Shown: positions 36,471 to 47,419, counted from the stretch's first letter. The stretch: DNA of 64,000 nucleotides from Sorangium cellulosum So ce56 (GCF_000067165.1 NC_010162.1:3218501-3282500), one strand, 5' to 3'. Program-made: numbers and translations. The notes: a model not told the origin generated them from the letters alone.

Positions 36471-36825
36471 AGGGCGGCCCCGAAGCGCTGCCCGGCGCCG
36501 GGGTGTGGGGGGGACCTGAACGCTGTATCGAGGGTCACCTGGGCTCCTTTCACGCCGGACGCTCGGCGTGGAGGCCGGCACAATGTGGCGGCTCCTGGCC
36601 GTAAGGTCCACGGGTTTGGGCCGTTGTCGAGGGGTGAATGCCGTGGCCCTCCCGCGCTCGGTTCCGCCTGTCGCCGGCGAGCCGCCGCGCGCCCTCCTCG
36701 CGGGGGGCGCGCGGCGGCTCGCCGGCGGCGCGCGGGCGCTCCTTCCCCGCGGGGCGCGCCGGCCCGAGAGGGGCGCGAGGCGGACACCGGTGCGCTCCGT
36801 TCTGCGTCCGGGTATCGTCGCCGCT
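36471..36825. promoter_or_regulatory. Divergent control region with a perfect 22-bp inverted repeat
   Basis: The gap between the divergent rhomboid and sigma-factor genes holds an exact inverted repeat: arms 36673-36694 and 36705-36726, 10-base loop. As RNA it would form a very stable hairpin in the sigma-factor leader; as DNA it is a dyad. Seventeen bases of the arm recur at 59680-59696, upstream of the histidine-kinase gene. No -35/-10 elements were recognised. The boundary is uncertain because both flanking start codons are GTG choices. Confidence 0.5.
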
Positions 36826-37452
36826 GTGACGGCGGTGGCAGCAGCGAGGCCCGATCTCGAGGCGGAGCGCCTGCTGTGCGAGCGCGCGGCGCAGGGCGAT
36901 CGCCTCGCGCTCGGGCAGCTGCTCCGCAAGTACGGGCCAGCGCTGTACCGCGCGGTGCTGTTGCCCCGCCTCGGCTCCGACGCGGCCGCGCAGGACGCTC
37001 TGGCCGAGACGTACGCGCGCGTGATCGAGCGGTTCTACCAGTTCCAGTGGCAGAGCTGCGGCATCTATCCCTGGCTCCGCGTCATCGCGCTGCGCATCGC
37101 GCTCGACATGCTCCGCGCGCGCCGCCGCGAGGCGCTCTTCGAGCCCGAGGATCTCCAGCGCGAGATCGACGCCGCGGAGACCGACCTCACCGCGCGCGGA
37201 GAGGCCGAGCTCTGCGAGAAGCGCGATCTCGCCGACGCGCGGGCGCGCGTCGAGGACGCGCTCGGGCGCCTCAACCCCCGTTACGCCGAGGCGATCCGGC
37301 TACGGGTGCTCGACGAGCGGCCCCGCGACGAGGTGGCCCTCGCGCTCGGGGTCAGCGTGGCGACGTTCGATGTCGTCCTGCACCGCGCCATGACCGCGCT
37401 GAAGAAGGCGCTCGCCGCGCCGCGCGCGGAGCGCAAGGAAGGAGCGCGATGA
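36826..37452 (+). CDS. ECF-type RNA polymerase sigma factor
   Basis: 208 residues from the GTG at 36826; an in-frame ATG at 36568 would add a long Arg/Gly-rich stretch unlike any sigma factor. Sigma2 region: LLCERAAQGDRLALGQLLRKYGPALYRAVL through DALAETYARVIERFYQFQWQSCGIYPWLRVIALRIALDMLRARRRE. Sigma4 region: ALGRLNPRYAEAIRLRVLDERPRDEVALALGVSVATFDVVLHRAMTALKK, with the helix-turn-helix typical of ECF factors. The stop overlaps the next ATG (ATGA). The next two genes encode a membrane protein and a lipoprotein, a usual arrangement for envelope-stress control by an anti-sigma factor. Confidence 0.88.
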   Translation: MTAVAAARPDLEAERLLCERAAQGDRLALGQLLRKYGPALYRAVLLPRLGSDAAAQDALAETYARVIERFYQFQWQSCGIYPWLRVIALRIALDMLRARRREALFEPEDLQREIDAAETDLTARGEAELCEKRDLADARARVEDALGRLNPRYAEAIRLRVLDERPRDEVALALGVSVATFDVVLHRAMTALKKALAAPRAERKEGAR

Positions 37453-38303
37453 AGCCGCGGCCGCCCTCGGATCCGCGCTCGCCGCCGACCGGCGACGGGC
37501 CCCTGGAGCGCCGCGCCGGCGCGGATCGCGGCCGGCGGCTCGCGCTCGTCGTGCCCGGCGCGGAGCCCGTAGCGCCTGCGTCCGACGACGAGCTGGGCGC
37601 GGCGCGCGCGCTCGCGGAGGCGCTCGATCGCGGCGAGGTCCCGCTCGCGGACGCGCTCAGGGCGGCGGCCCGCCCCGCCGGGCTCGACAGGGCGGACCAC
37701 GAGGCGCTGCTCGCGCGCGCGCTCGGCGACGAGGGCGCGCCGCCGACCAAGGCCGAGCTGCGCGCCGCCGAGCGCCTGCGGGAGGCGCTGGAGCCCCGCG
37801 CCGCTTCCGGCGGCGGGCCGGGGCGGGGCGGCGGCTCCGGCGGCGAGGGGGCGCTCGGCTCGCCCGACGCGCGCGACGAGCTCGCGGAGCTCGCTGTCGC
37901 GCTCCGGGCCGCGTGGCGTCCGGCGGCGCTCCCGGAGCTCCCGGGGCGCGCGCTCATCGACCAGGCCCTCCGCGCCTCGCTCGCGCGCGGTCCCCGGCGC
38001 ATCGCGCCGGTGACGATGGCGGCGCTGTCGACCCTCGCCGCGGCTGCGGCGGCCGTGGCGCTGATCGTCGGCCAGATCAGGGAGGAGCGCGCCTCCGTCG
38101 CGCGCGCGCCCGCGGCCGCTGCTCCTGCCGAGGCGCTCGCCGCGCGGCCCCTGCTGATCGAGGCGCGCTCGACGGCCGCGCTCTTCGATCCGGCCGCGCC
38201 CTTTCCGCGGGAGGGCGGTCAGACGGAGCGGATCGATCGCATCGCCGCCGCGCGCGCGTCCGATCTGCGCCAGAACCGCTACGCGGCGTGGGGGGTGCGC
38301 TGA
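37449..38303 (+). CDS. Single-pass membrane protein, likely anti-sigma factor
   Basis: 284 residues. Residues ~1-180 are cytoplasmic, Ala/Arg-rich and helical, with two similar blocks (DELGAARALAEALDRGEVPLADALRAA and KAELRAAERLREALEP). One membrane helix at ~195-215 (VTMAALSTLAAAAAAVALIVGQI) is followed by a short periplasmic tail. No zinc-binding HxxxCxxC motif is visible, so it is not a ZAS-type anti-sigma by sequence. The call rests on topology and on the 4-bp overlap with the sigma factor. Its stop codon shares one base with the start of the next gene. Confidence 0.6.
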   Translation: MKPRPPSDPRSPPTGDGPLERRAGADRGRRLALVVPGAEPVAPASDDELGAARALAEALDRGEVPLADALRAAARPAGLDRADHEALLARALGDEGAPPTKAELRAAERLREALEPRAASGGGPGRGGGSGGEGALGSPDARDELAELAVALRAAWRPAALPELPGRALIDQALRASLARGPRRIAPVTMAALSTLAAAAAAVALIVGQIREERASVARAPAAAAPAEALAARPLLIEARSTAALFDPAAPFPREGGQTERIDRIAAARASDLRQNRYAAWGVR

Positions 38304-38905
38304 TGCGGGGCCCGCGCCTCGTCGCCGCCTGCCTGGGGCTCTTCGCGGCGGCGCACCTCGGGTGCGCCCCGGGCGACGAGCGGGCGCGCGCTGCCGGGGG
38401 CCCGGGCGATCCGGCGTGCGCGTGCGCCCCGGCCCAGGTCGTCGATCCCACGCTCCTCGCCTTCCTATCGAGGGCGCGCGCGGCGCACCATGCCGCCGAC
38501 GTCGCGCTCGGCGCGGGCGATCGCGCCGCTGCGCTCCGCGCCCTGGAGGGGATCATCGCCGCGCCGAGGCCGCCGGGGCCGCCGCCGGAGGTCGCCGAGG
38601 TGACGGCGGACACGTACGCCCGGCTGGCGGAGCTCCGGGGCGAGGCCGGCGAGTTCGACGCCGCGGCGCGCGACATCGACGCGGGCCTCCGGTTGGCGCC
38701 GGCGCCTTCTCATTATCAAGGCCACCTCTACGAGGTCGCGGGCGTGGTCGAGGAGCGCCGCGCGAAGGCGCTCGAAGCGAAGGGGGATCGCGAGGCGGCG
38801 ACGCAGGCCCGCGCGCGGGCGGTCGGGCTGCTGGAGCGGGCGATCTCGATCCAGGACCGGGTGATCACCGAGGCCCTGACGGGCCCCGGCGAAAAGCCGC
38901 GCTGA
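38303..38905 (+). CDS. TPR-like lipoprotein of the sigma-factor operon
   Basis: 200 residues. Signal peptide with lipobox at HLGC (RLVAACLGLFAAAHLGC). After a short CAC-containing linker the protein is all helical, with TPR-like pairs (AHHAADVALGAGDRAAALRALEGII; TYARLAELRGEAGEFDAAARDIDAGLRLAP; RRAKALEAKGDREAATQARARAVGLLERAI). ATG overlaps the preceding stop by one base (TGATG). It could be the periplasmic sensor of the sigma/anti-sigma pair, but there is no direct evidence. Confidence 0.7.
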   Translation: MRGPRLVAACLGLFAAAHLGCAPGDERARAAGGPGDPACACAPAQVVDPTLLAFLSRARAAHHAADVALGAGDRAAALRALEGIIAAPRPPGPPPEVAEVTADTYARLAELRGEAGEFDAAARDIDAGLRLAPAPSHYQGHLYEVAGVVEERRAKALEAKGDREAATQARARAVGLLERAISIQDRVITEALTGPGEKPR

Positions 38906-38989
38906 AGGGCGCGCTCGCCGTGGTCTGCAATTGCGACGGGCGCGCGTTCGTCGTTAGACTCGAGCGGGAGGGGGCCGCCGCTCGACCCG

Positions 38990-40843
38990 ATGACGTTCCG
39001 TGTTCCAAGGCCGAAGCCCGGGTACGATCTCAAGTCGCTCCCGCTGAAACCCGCGGAGGCGTTCCTCCTGTCCCGCATCGACGGCGTCCTGACGGATCGG
39101 GATCTGTCCTTGATCACGGGAATGTCGCACGGCGATACCGTCGAGGTGCTGCGCCGCTTGCGCGACCTCGGCGCGATCCTCCTGGACGGGGAGCCCTCCG
39201 GACAACCTCCGCCGCGGGACGCCGCGCGGCGCGCGGCCGCGGTGGATCCGGAGAAGACGATGCCGTCCGGGTCCGAGGCCGCCCCGCTCGGCCGGGACGC
39301 GCTGCAGCACATGGAGTCCCTGCCGCTCTACGATCCCGCCGAGCTCGACGAGCCGGTCGAGCTCGCCCCCGACCGGAAGCGGCGGATCCTCGACCTCTAC
39401 TACCGCCTCGAGGATCTCAGCTATTACGCGCTGCTCGGCGTCGCGGATCAGGCGGACAAGAAGCAGATCAAGAGCGCCTACTACCAGCTCGCGCCGGAGT
39501 TCCATCCGGACACCTATTTCCGGAAGCAGCTCGGCTCGTACAAGCCGAAGATCGAGGCCATCTTCACGCGCATCACGCTGGCGCACGACACGCTGACGTC
39601 GAAGCAGCGGCGCACCGAGTACGACGCGTACCTCGAGCAGACCCACAAGAACCGGACGATGGCGGCGCTGATCGAGCAGACGCCGCGCGACATCGCCACG
39701 ATAACGACCGCCGTCGACGCCACGGTGCGCGCCGCGTTCGCCGATCCGCGCGACATGGGCGCGTCGCCCGGGCGTTATTCCTCCGAGCGCGCGCCCGCAG
39801 AGCAGGGCGCGTCCGCTGTGTCCTCCGGCGTCGCCGCGCCGGTTCAGCCGTCGCCGGCGCAGCCGCCCGCGGGAGGACGCTCGCCCGACAACGGAGGCGC
39901 GCCGGCGCGGAGCGCAGCGCCGGCCTCGCCTGTCGCGCCTGCCCCCACCGCCAAGGACCGGCGTGAGACGTTCGCGCGCAAGCTCACCGGAGGCTTGCGG
40001 CGCGCTCCGCCAGGGGCGCCCTCTGCATCGACGGCCGCCGCGTCCGGGGCGGCTACCCCGCCGGCCGCGGTGACCGCTGCGCCTCGGGCGGCTACCCCGC
40101 CGGCCGCGGTGACCGCTGCGCCTCGGGCGGCTACCCCGCCGGCCGCGGTGACCGCTGCGTCTGGAACGGCCGTCGCGCCAGCTGCGGCGGCAGGCGCCGC
40201 TGCGGCGCCGCCGAAGACCGCTTCCGGCGTGCGTTCGCCGGAGTCGATACGGGCGGTCGAGGCGCTCAAGGCGCGTTACGAGAACGCCCGCAACGAGGCG
40301 CTCCGGAGCCAGATCGCGCGGTACTCCGACGTGGCTCGGGCCGCGCTCGAGCGGAGCGAGTTCGCGAGCGCGGCCAACGCGTACCGGATCGCCGCGTCGC
40401 TGGCTCCGGAGGACGCCGAGCTCCAGAGCGCGTCGGCCGAGGTGGAGCGCCTCGCGGCGGTGGCGCTGGCGGACGGGTACCTCAAGCAGGCCGAGTACGA
40501 GGCACAGAACGGCCGCTGGGTCGAGGCGGCGCTGAGCTACGTGAAGGTGTGCAACGGCCGCCCGGACGACGCCGGCGCGCACGAGCGGGTCGCGCACGCG
40601 ACGCTCCAGGCCGGGGAGAGCTCGCGGCGGGCGGTCGAGTTTGCGCGGCGGGCGGTGGAGCTCGTGCCAACCTCGGTGGAGTACCGGATCACGCTCGCGC
40701 TGTCGTACGCGGCCGCGGGGCTCGCGAAGAGCGCGGCCGGCGAGCTCGAGCGCGCCGCCGAGCTCGCAGGGAACGATGGTAGGCTGCGCGGTCTCATCGC
40801 GCAGGCGCGCGAGCAGGCCAAACAGCAGGGGAAGCAAGTCTAG
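38990..40843 (+). CDS. J-domain protein with N-terminal helical domain and C-terminal TPR-like repeats
   Basis: 617 residues. Residues ~10-65 form a small domain (LKSLPLKPAEAFLLSRIDGVLTDRDLSLITGM...VLRRLRDLGAIL) that reappears at the C-terminus of the protein encoded downstream of dnaK. Residues ~130-210 are a J domain (YYALLGVADQADKKQIKSAYYQLAPEFHPDTYF) with the HPD motif intact at 172-174. A long Ala/Pro-rich linker follows, including a 13-residue repeat. Residues ~420-615 are helical with TPR-like pairs. There is no Gly/Phe region or zinc-finger, so this is a class III J protein, expected to recruit and stimulate a specific DnaK for clients chosen by its TPR part. The dnaK paralogue starts 160 bp downstream. 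Confidence 0.85.
   Translation: MTFRVPRPKPGYDLKSLPLKPAEAFLLSRIDGVLTDRDLSLITGMSHGDTVEVLRRLRDLGAILLDGEPSGQPPPRDAARRAAAVDPEKTMPSGSEAAPLGRDALQHMESLPLYDPAELDEPVELAPDRKRRILDLYYRLEDLSYYALLGVADQADKKQIKSAYYQLAPEFHPDTYFRKQLGSYKPKIEAIFTRITLAHDTLTSKQRRTEYDAYLEQTHKNRTMAALIEQTPRDIATITTAVDATVRAAFADPRDMGASPGRYSSERAPAEQGASAVSSGVAAPVQPSPAQPPAGGRSPDNGGAPARSAAPASPVAPAPTAKDRRETFARKLTGGLRRAPPGAPSASTAAASGAATPPAAVTAAPRAATPPAAVTAAPRAATPPAAVTAASGTAVAPAAAAGAAAAPPKTASGVRSPESIRAVEALKARYENARNEALRSQIARYSDVARAALERSEFASAANAYRIAASLAPEDAELQSASAEVERLAAVALADGYLKQAEYEAQNGRWVEAALSYVKVCNGRPDDAGAHERVAHATLQAGESSRRAVEFARRAVELVPTSVEYRITLALSYAAAGLAKSAAGELERAAELAGNDGRLRGLIAQAREQAKQQGKQV
40051..40167. repeat. 39-bp tandem repeat in the J-protein linker, three copies
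   Basis: Three units, the last slightly degenerate, each encoding 13 residues (AATPPAAVTAAPR). They begin at 40051, 40090 and 40129 and keep frame. This is a proline-rich spacer between the J domain and the TPR part. Confidence 0.88.
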
Positions 40844-40857
40844 CGCCGGCCCTTACA

Positions 40858-40898
40858 GAAGGCGCGCCGGCCTCGGGCAAGCCCGGGGCGGCGCCTTC
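40858..40898 (+). terminator. Stem-loop between the J-protein gene and dnaK
   Basis: GAAGGCGC at 40858-40865 pairs with GCGCCTTC at 40891-40898, with a second short hairpin (cgggcaagcccg) inside. It starts 14 bp after the stop codon. No T-run follows. If active it would make the dnaK transcript partly independent. Confidence 0.45.
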
Positions 40899-41003
40899 CG
40901 CATGGCCGGCGCACGATTGGCCCGCTCGGCTCCGCGAAACGGTCTAGCATCGTGGGCTCAGCGGCCGTTCGGGCCGAAGATCACAAGAGGAGCAGCGGCA
41001 TCG

Positions 41004-42833
<1,830 letters not shown>

Positions 42834-42858
42834 GGGATGGCCGCGATGAGGGAAGACG

Positions 42859-44202
42859 ATGCGGTCGGTGCCGCCTGACTCCAAGACCCTGGACTCCTCC
42901 TGGGGGCTCGACGAGGTGGACGAGCTCGAGGACACCCAACCGGTCGCCTCGGAGGAGCTCCTCGCGCTCGCCGCGCTCGCCCGCGAGGAGAAGGGCTCAC
43001 CCCGCATGGAAACCCCGCCCGCCGGCACGCCTCTGCAGCCGGACGGCGAGGGCAAGATCACGCTCCCGCCGCCGATCCCGGTCAGCGACTACGTGGCAAA
43101 GATGATGACCCGCCGCTCTCACTCGAGCTCCGAGATCACCGCCCAGCGGCAGCGCCCTCCGGAGTCCTTTCCACCGGAGGGGTATCCGCCCGCCCCGCCG
43201 CCGCGCAGGACGATCCCCTGGGAGCCGCCGCCCGGCTCCTCGTTCTCCGGCAAACACGGCGCTCTCGGCCGAGAGACCGCGAGGCTCGGCCTGGAGTGCG
43301 ACGAGCCCGGGGTCCCGTCGCGGCCCGGCGGGCGGATGGGGTTCGGATCGCTCGACGTCGAGCGCGATTTCGGGTCGGAGCTCGACGACGATCTCCTGCG
43401 CGAGCCGAGCCAGTCGTACCCGCGCAGCTTTGGCGAGATCGACGTCTTCGGTGGCCCGCCGGTCGATGCGCGGGACGTCCACGTCCCCCCGGCGGCGAAG
43501 GGGCGCATCCCTCGTCCGGACGACGGCGGGCCGCTGGGCATCGATTTCCGCCTCGATCTCGGGTTCGAGGAGCCGGGCCCTCCGATGGACGAGCCGCCGA
43601 TCACGCCGCCGCCCGGCACGCTCCGTTACGGCCTGCTCGTGGAGGACGACGAGCCCGCGTTCCGCGGCGGGACGGGGGCGCTCGCCGGTTCGACCTCGTA
43701 CAGGGTATCGGCCGAGGCGCAGGGCGCGGCGCGCGCTCCGCGCCGATCCGAGACCGAGCGCGCGCCTGCGGCCGTCACGAAGGTCGACAAAGGGGTTCAT
43801 TCACGCGCGACCGAGCCCCAGCTGAGCGCCCAGGGGCCGCGGGAGCAGATGCAGCACCGGTTCGATCAGGGCGATTTCGGCGGCGCGCTCATCCTCGCGG
43901 AGGGCCTGCTCGAGGAGAACCCGAAGGACTGGATGGCGCGGCAGTACGCGGACAGCTGCGTCGAGATGCTCCGGCAGATGTACCAGTCGCGCCTCGGAGA
44001 CGGCTCGCGGGTGCTGCGGCTCGCGGTGTCCCCGGATCAGCTCCGCTCGCTGAACCTCGATCACCGCGCGGGCTTCCTGCTCTCGTGCATCGACGGCTAC
44101 AGCTCGATCGACGAGATCCTCGACGTGTCGGGCATGCAGTCGCTCGAGGCCTTGCGGCTCCTGTACGAGCTCGTGCAGGAGGGGATCGTCTGCAGCGTCT
44201 AG
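42859..44202 (+). CDS. Protein with C-terminal domain shared with the J-domain protein
   Basis: 447 residues; ATG at 42859 with GAGGGAAG just upstream, 25 bp after the dnaK stop. The first ~310 residues are Pro/Glu/Asp/Arg-rich and look disordered (PPPIPVSDYVAKMMTRRS is the most ordered piece). Residues ~330-375 form a TPR-like pair (HRFDQGDFGGALILAEGLLEENPKDW). Residues ~385-445 (LRLAVSPDQLRSLNLDHRAGFLLSCIDGYSSIDEILDVSGM...LRLLYELVQEGIV) match the N-terminal domain of the J protein at 38990 in pattern (FLLSxIDG, then a GM turn, then a helix ending LxxxGxx). It is probably an adaptor or client of the DnaK system. Not otherwise recognised. Confidence 0.7.
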   Translation: MRSVPPDSKTLDSSWGLDEVDELEDTQPVASEELLALAALAREEKGSPRMETPPAGTPLQPDGEGKITLPPPIPVSDYVAKMMTRRSHSSSEITAQRQRPPESFPPEGYPPAPPPRRTIPWEPPPGSSFSGKHGALGRETARLGLECDEPGVPSRPGGRMGFGSLDVERDFGSELDDDLLREPSQSYPRSFGEIDVFGGPPVDARDVHVPPAAKGRIPRPDDGGPLGIDFRLDLGFEEPGPPMDEPPITPPPGTLRYGLLVEDDEPAFRGGTGALAGSTSYRVSAEAQGAARAPRRSETERAPAAVTKVDKGVHSRATEPQLSAQGPREQMQHRFDQGDFGGALILAEGLLEENPKDWMARQYADSCVEMLRQMYQSRLGDGSRVLRLAVSPDQLRSLNLDHRAGFLLSCIDGYSSIDEILDVSGMQSLEALRLLYELVQEGIVCSV

Positions 44203-44317
44203 GCGCCGGCCTCGCCTGACGTCGCGGCGTCGCCTCATCGCTCCGAGCGGACCGCCGCGACCGCCGCGTCGCCAGACCCGCCTTTCCCCGATGCCGCAAG
44301 CTCGCTAGGTTGCACCG

Positions 44318-46345
44318 GTGCGCACGGCTCTCCAGGCCGCTGTCGGTCTCCTCCTCGCGCTGCTCGCCGGCCGCATGGGCGCGTCGCTCCTCGCGACGTT
44401 CCAGCCGATCGAGCCCGACGCTCCGGCGCGGCGGTCGCCGGCCGCTCCCTCCGGCGCGAGCGCCGCGCCGGCGCCGGCAGCTCCGGCGCCCGCGCCTCGG
44501 CCGGACGCCGAGCTCGCGGCCCACGCCGATCCGATCGCGAGCTACACGCTGCGCGCGAGCCTCGATCCGGCGCAGCACACGATGCACGGCGAGGGCACGC
44601 TGGTCTGGCGGAACGCGTCGCGCGAGCCGCAGCGCGAGCTGTTCGTCCACCTCTACCTGAACGCCTTCAAGGACCCGCGCACCGTGTTCCTCCGCTCGTC
44701 CATCGACGGCTTTCGCGGTGGAGAAATGCTCTATGATTACGGGCATATCCAGGTGACCCGCTTCGCGGTTCGCGAGATGGAAGGCGCGGACGTGTGGCCC
44801 CGCGGGAAGCCAACGACGCCCGGCGATCCCGACGACGAGACCGACATCCGGGTGGAGCTGCCGCGGGCCGTAGCGCCGGGCGAGGCGATCACGATCGATC
44901 TCGCGTGGGACGCGGACCTCCCGTCGCTCGCGCTCAGGACGGGTCACCACGGGAGCTTCCACATGGTGGGGCAGTGGTTCCCGAAGATCGCGCGCCTCGA
45001 GCCCGACGGGCGCTGGGCGCACTTCCCTTACCACCGGCTCTCGGAGTTCTACGCCGACTTCGGGGCGTACGACGTGACGGTCGACGTCCCGGAGCGCTTC
45101 GTGGTCGGGGCGACCGGCCGGCTCGTGGAGGAGCGGCGGGCCGACGGGCGAGCCATCCGCCGGTTCGTGCAGGAGGACGTGCACGACTTTGCCTTCGCCG
45201 CGTGGGACCGCTTCCGCGAGCTGCGCGCCACGACCGGCGACGGCGTCGCGATCCGGTGCCTCTTCCCCGAAGGGAGCGAGCGCGAGGCGGCGCTGGAGAT
45301 CGACCTGGTCCGGTTCGGCCTCGAGCGCTTCGGCGCGGCGTTCGGCCGCTACCCGTACGGCACGCTCACGATCGTGCACCCGCCCGAGGGCGCCGAGGAG
45401 GCGGGCGGCATGGAGTATCCGACGCTCATCACGACAGGCGGCAGCTGGCTCTGGCCCGCCGTGGGCGTGCGCTTCGTCGAGGCGGTCACGGTGCACGAGC
45501 TCGCGCACCAGTGGTTCTACGGCCTCGTCGCGACGAACGAGCACCGCTACCCGTTCCTCGACGAGGGCCTCACCACCTACGCGGAAGCGGACGCGCTGCG
45601 CGCGCGCTACGGCGACGGCTCGTGGGCGCGCCTGCTCGGCCTCGAGATCGACCTCCGCGCGCAGTACCGCGCCGACGCGCTCAGGTCGGGCCACAACGGC
45701 GCCGTCGCCCAGCCGGCCGCGGGCTTCGTCGACGGAAAGGACTACCTCGGGCTCGTGTACGGGAGGCCCGCGGTGCTCCTCGCGACCCTCGAGGGCGTGT
45801 ACGGCGAGGACCTCGTGCGGCGAGCCGTCGGCCGCTACGCGCGCGAGAACCGGTTCCGGCACCCCGGCCCCGAGGCGCTGCTCGACGCGGTGCGGCGGGA
45901 GGTGGGCGACGAGGCGGCCGAGGCGCTCCGAGCCGGGCTCTTCGAGCGCGCGTGGGTCGACTACACCGTCGAGGCGTTCGACGCATGGCCCGCGGACACC
46001 GCGGCGCCCGCGCCGGGCGAGGCCGGGATCGAGGCGGCGGGCTACCGCGGCCGCGCCGTCGTGCGGCGCCGCGGCTCGCTCGTGCTCCCCGTCGAGGTCG
46101 CGCTGCACGGCGAGGACGGGAGCGTGCAGCGGGCGCGGTGGGATGCGCGTGAGAGCACCGCCGCGATCCCTTACGCCGGCGCCTCTCCGCTCGCCGCGGT
46201 GGTGATCGACCCCGACCACCGGGTGCTGCTCGACGAGGACCTCGCGAACAACGCGCGCCGATCGCGCCCCGACCTCCTCGCGCCCGGCGTGCTCTCGCGC
46301 GCGAGCTTCGCCGTGGGGCTCGCGCTCACGCTCCTCGGGCCATGA
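44318..46345 (+). CDS. M1-family zinc metallopeptidase
   Basis: 675 residues from the GTG at 44318. Residues 1-27 are a hydrophobic N-terminal segment (AVGLLLALLAGRMGASLLATF), probably a membrane anchor or signal, followed by an Ala/Pro-rich stretch. The M1 beta-domain follows. The zinc site HELAH is at 393-397 with the third ligand Glu at 416 (FLDEGLTTYAE), and the substrate-binding GGMEYPTLI stretch, equivalent to the GAMEN motif, lies ~25 residues before it. Expected to be an aminopeptidase or related peptidase facing the periplasm. The stop overlaps the next ATG by 4 bp. Confidence 0.9.
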   Translation: MRTALQAAVGLLLALLAGRMGASLLATFQPIEPDAPARRSPAAPSGASAAPAPAAPAPAPRPDAELAAHADPIASYTLRASLDPAQHTMHGEGTLVWRNASREPQRELFVHLYLNAFKDPRTVFLRSSIDGFRGGEMLYDYGHIQVTRFAVREMEGADVWPRGKPTTPGDPDDETDIRVELPRAVAPGEAITIDLAWDADLPSLALRTGHHGSFHMVGQWFPKIARLEPDGRWAHFPYHRLSEFYADFGAYDVTVDVPERFVVGATGRLVEERRADGRAIRRFVQEDVHDFAFAAWDRFRELRATTGDGVAIRCLFPEGSEREAALEIDLVRFGLERFGAAFGRYPYGTLTIVHPPEGAEEAGGMEYPTLITTGGSWLWPAVGVRFVEAVTVHELAHQWFYGLVATNEHRYPFLDEGLTTYAEADALRARYGDGSWARLLGLEIDLRAQYRADALRSGHNGAVAQPAAGFVDGKDYLGLVYGRPAVLLATLEGVYGEDLVRRAVGRYARENRFRHPGPEALLDAVRREVGDEAAEALRAGLFERAWVDYTVEAFDAWPADTAAPAPGEAGIEAAGYRGRAVVRRRGSLVLPVEVALHGEDGSVQRARWDARESTAAIPYAGASPLAAVVIDPDHRVLLDEDLANNARRSRPDLLAPGVLSRASFAVGLALTLLGP

Positions 46346-47310
46346 GCGCGCCGGCCGAACGGGGCGCGAGCGATCCGGGCTCGCAGGGGGCCGCGGTGGC
46401 CGAGCCAGGGCGCGCGCGGCGCGCGGCGGGGCGCCCCGCCGCGCACGAGCGGCCAGCGGCGGTCGCGCTGTACTTCGGCTACCGGGCGCTCGCCTCGCTC
46501 GTGGTCGCGGCGCCGCTGTCCGTCTTCGTGGCCCAGATCGTCGGCGAATACCCGCGCGGCGACGCGATCCTCTTCGATCCCGGCGGCCTGATGCTCAGCG
46601 AGCTCGCGCGTCTCTCGGCGCACGCCGCCGCTGCCCTCGCCACGCAGCTTGGCCTGGGCACCCTGCTGGCTGCCGCGCTCGGGCTGCTCCCGCTCGCGGT
46701 GCTCCTCGCCGCGCTGAGCCAGAGGGGACCGCTCTCCGCGCAGGACCTGGGAGGCCGCGCGGCGCGCGCCCTGGGCCCGCTCGCGCTGCTCTGGGGCGTC
46801 GCGCTCGCGGCGCAGGTCGCCGCTGCGGCGCTCGTCCTGCTCCCCGGGACGAAGCTCTGCGCGGAGCTCCCGATCCTGCCGCGCGGCCGCGACCTCGCGG
46901 CGATCGCCGTCGCCGTCGTCGCGCTGGTACCGGTCGCGGCCATCGCCCTGCTCCACGATCTCGCGCGGGTCGCCGTGGTCGGCGAGCAGCGGGGCTTCTA
47001 CACCGCCGTCTCCAGAGGGCTCGACGCGCTGCGTGATGCTCCGCTCGCGGCCGTCTGGGCCTGTGCGTCCCGGGGCGCCCTCGCGGTCGTCGCGCTCGCC
47101 GGCGGGGCGTTGGGCATGCACCTCGCCGGGGTCAGCACCGGCCCGCGCGTCGCGGCCGCGCTCGCCGCGCAGCTCGCGGCGCTCGCCGCCGCGGCCTACC
47201 TGCGGGCCTCGTGGCTCGCGGCCGCCTTCCGCCTGCTCGATCGCTCCGCGGAGCGCGCCGAAGAATTCCTTGACATTCGGCCACATCCGCGTAACGTAGC
47301 CCGCCCGTGA
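46342..47310 (+). CDS. Uncharacterised multi-pass membrane protein
   Basis: 322 residues. After a ~35-residue basic, Ala/Gly-rich N-terminus there are about six hydrophobic segments (VALYFGYRALASLVVAAPLSVFVA, LGTLLAAALGLLPLAVLLAAL, ALGPLALLWGVALAAQVAAAALVLL, LAAIAVAVVALVPVAAIALLHDL, AVWACASRGALAVVALAGGALG, RVAAALAAQLAALAAAAYLRASWLAAA). No family signature recognised. The ATG overlaps the peptidase stop (ATGA), so the two are co-translated; a role alongside the M1 peptidase in the envelope is plausible. The end of the gene contains the promoter of tRNA-Phe. Confidence 0.75.
   Translation: MSAPAERGASDPGSQGAAVAEPGRARRAAGRPAAHERPAAVALYFGYRALASLVVAAPLSVFVAQIVGEYPRGDAILFDPGGLMLSELARLSAHAAAALATQLGLGTLLAAALGLLPLAVLLAALSQRGPLSAQDLGGRAARALGPLALLWGVALAAQVAAAALVLLPGTKLCAELPILPRGRDLAAIAVAVVALVPVAAIALLHDLARVAVVGEQRGFYTAVSRGLDALRDAPLAAVWACASRGALAVVALAGGALGMHLAGVSTGPRVAAALAAQLAALAAAAYLRASWLAAAFRLLDRSAERAEEFLDIRPHPRNVARP
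47270..47297 (+). promoter_or_regulatory. Sigma70-type promoter for tRNA-Phe
   Basis: Perfect -35 TTGACA at 47270-47275, 16-bp spacer, -10-like TAACGT at 47292-47297, about 50 bp before the mature tRNA. It lies inside the last codons of the upstream membrane-protein gene. Confidence 0.6.
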
Positions 47311-47346
47311 CCGACGCTTCCGGCGTAAGCGCGGGGCCCGCAGCAA

Positions 47347-47419
47347 GCCCAGGTAGCTCAGTTGGTAGAGCAGAGGATTGAAAATCCTCGTGTGGGCGGT
47401 TCGATTCCGTCCCTGGGCA
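47347..47419 (+). tRNA. tRNA-Phe (anticodon GAA)
   Basis: 73 nt. The acceptor stem GCCCAGG pairs with CCTGGGC, discriminator A. D arm GCTCAGTTGGTAGAGC, anticodon stem GAGGA/TCCTC with loop TTGAAAA and anticodon GAA at 47380-47382, T arm with GGTTCGATTCC. CCA is not encoded and must be added after transcription. Confidence 0.97.

Noticed and set aside
40858..41003. CIRCE-type heat-shock operator upstream of dnaK
   Set aside because: No TTAGCACTC-like inverted repeat is present in the gap.
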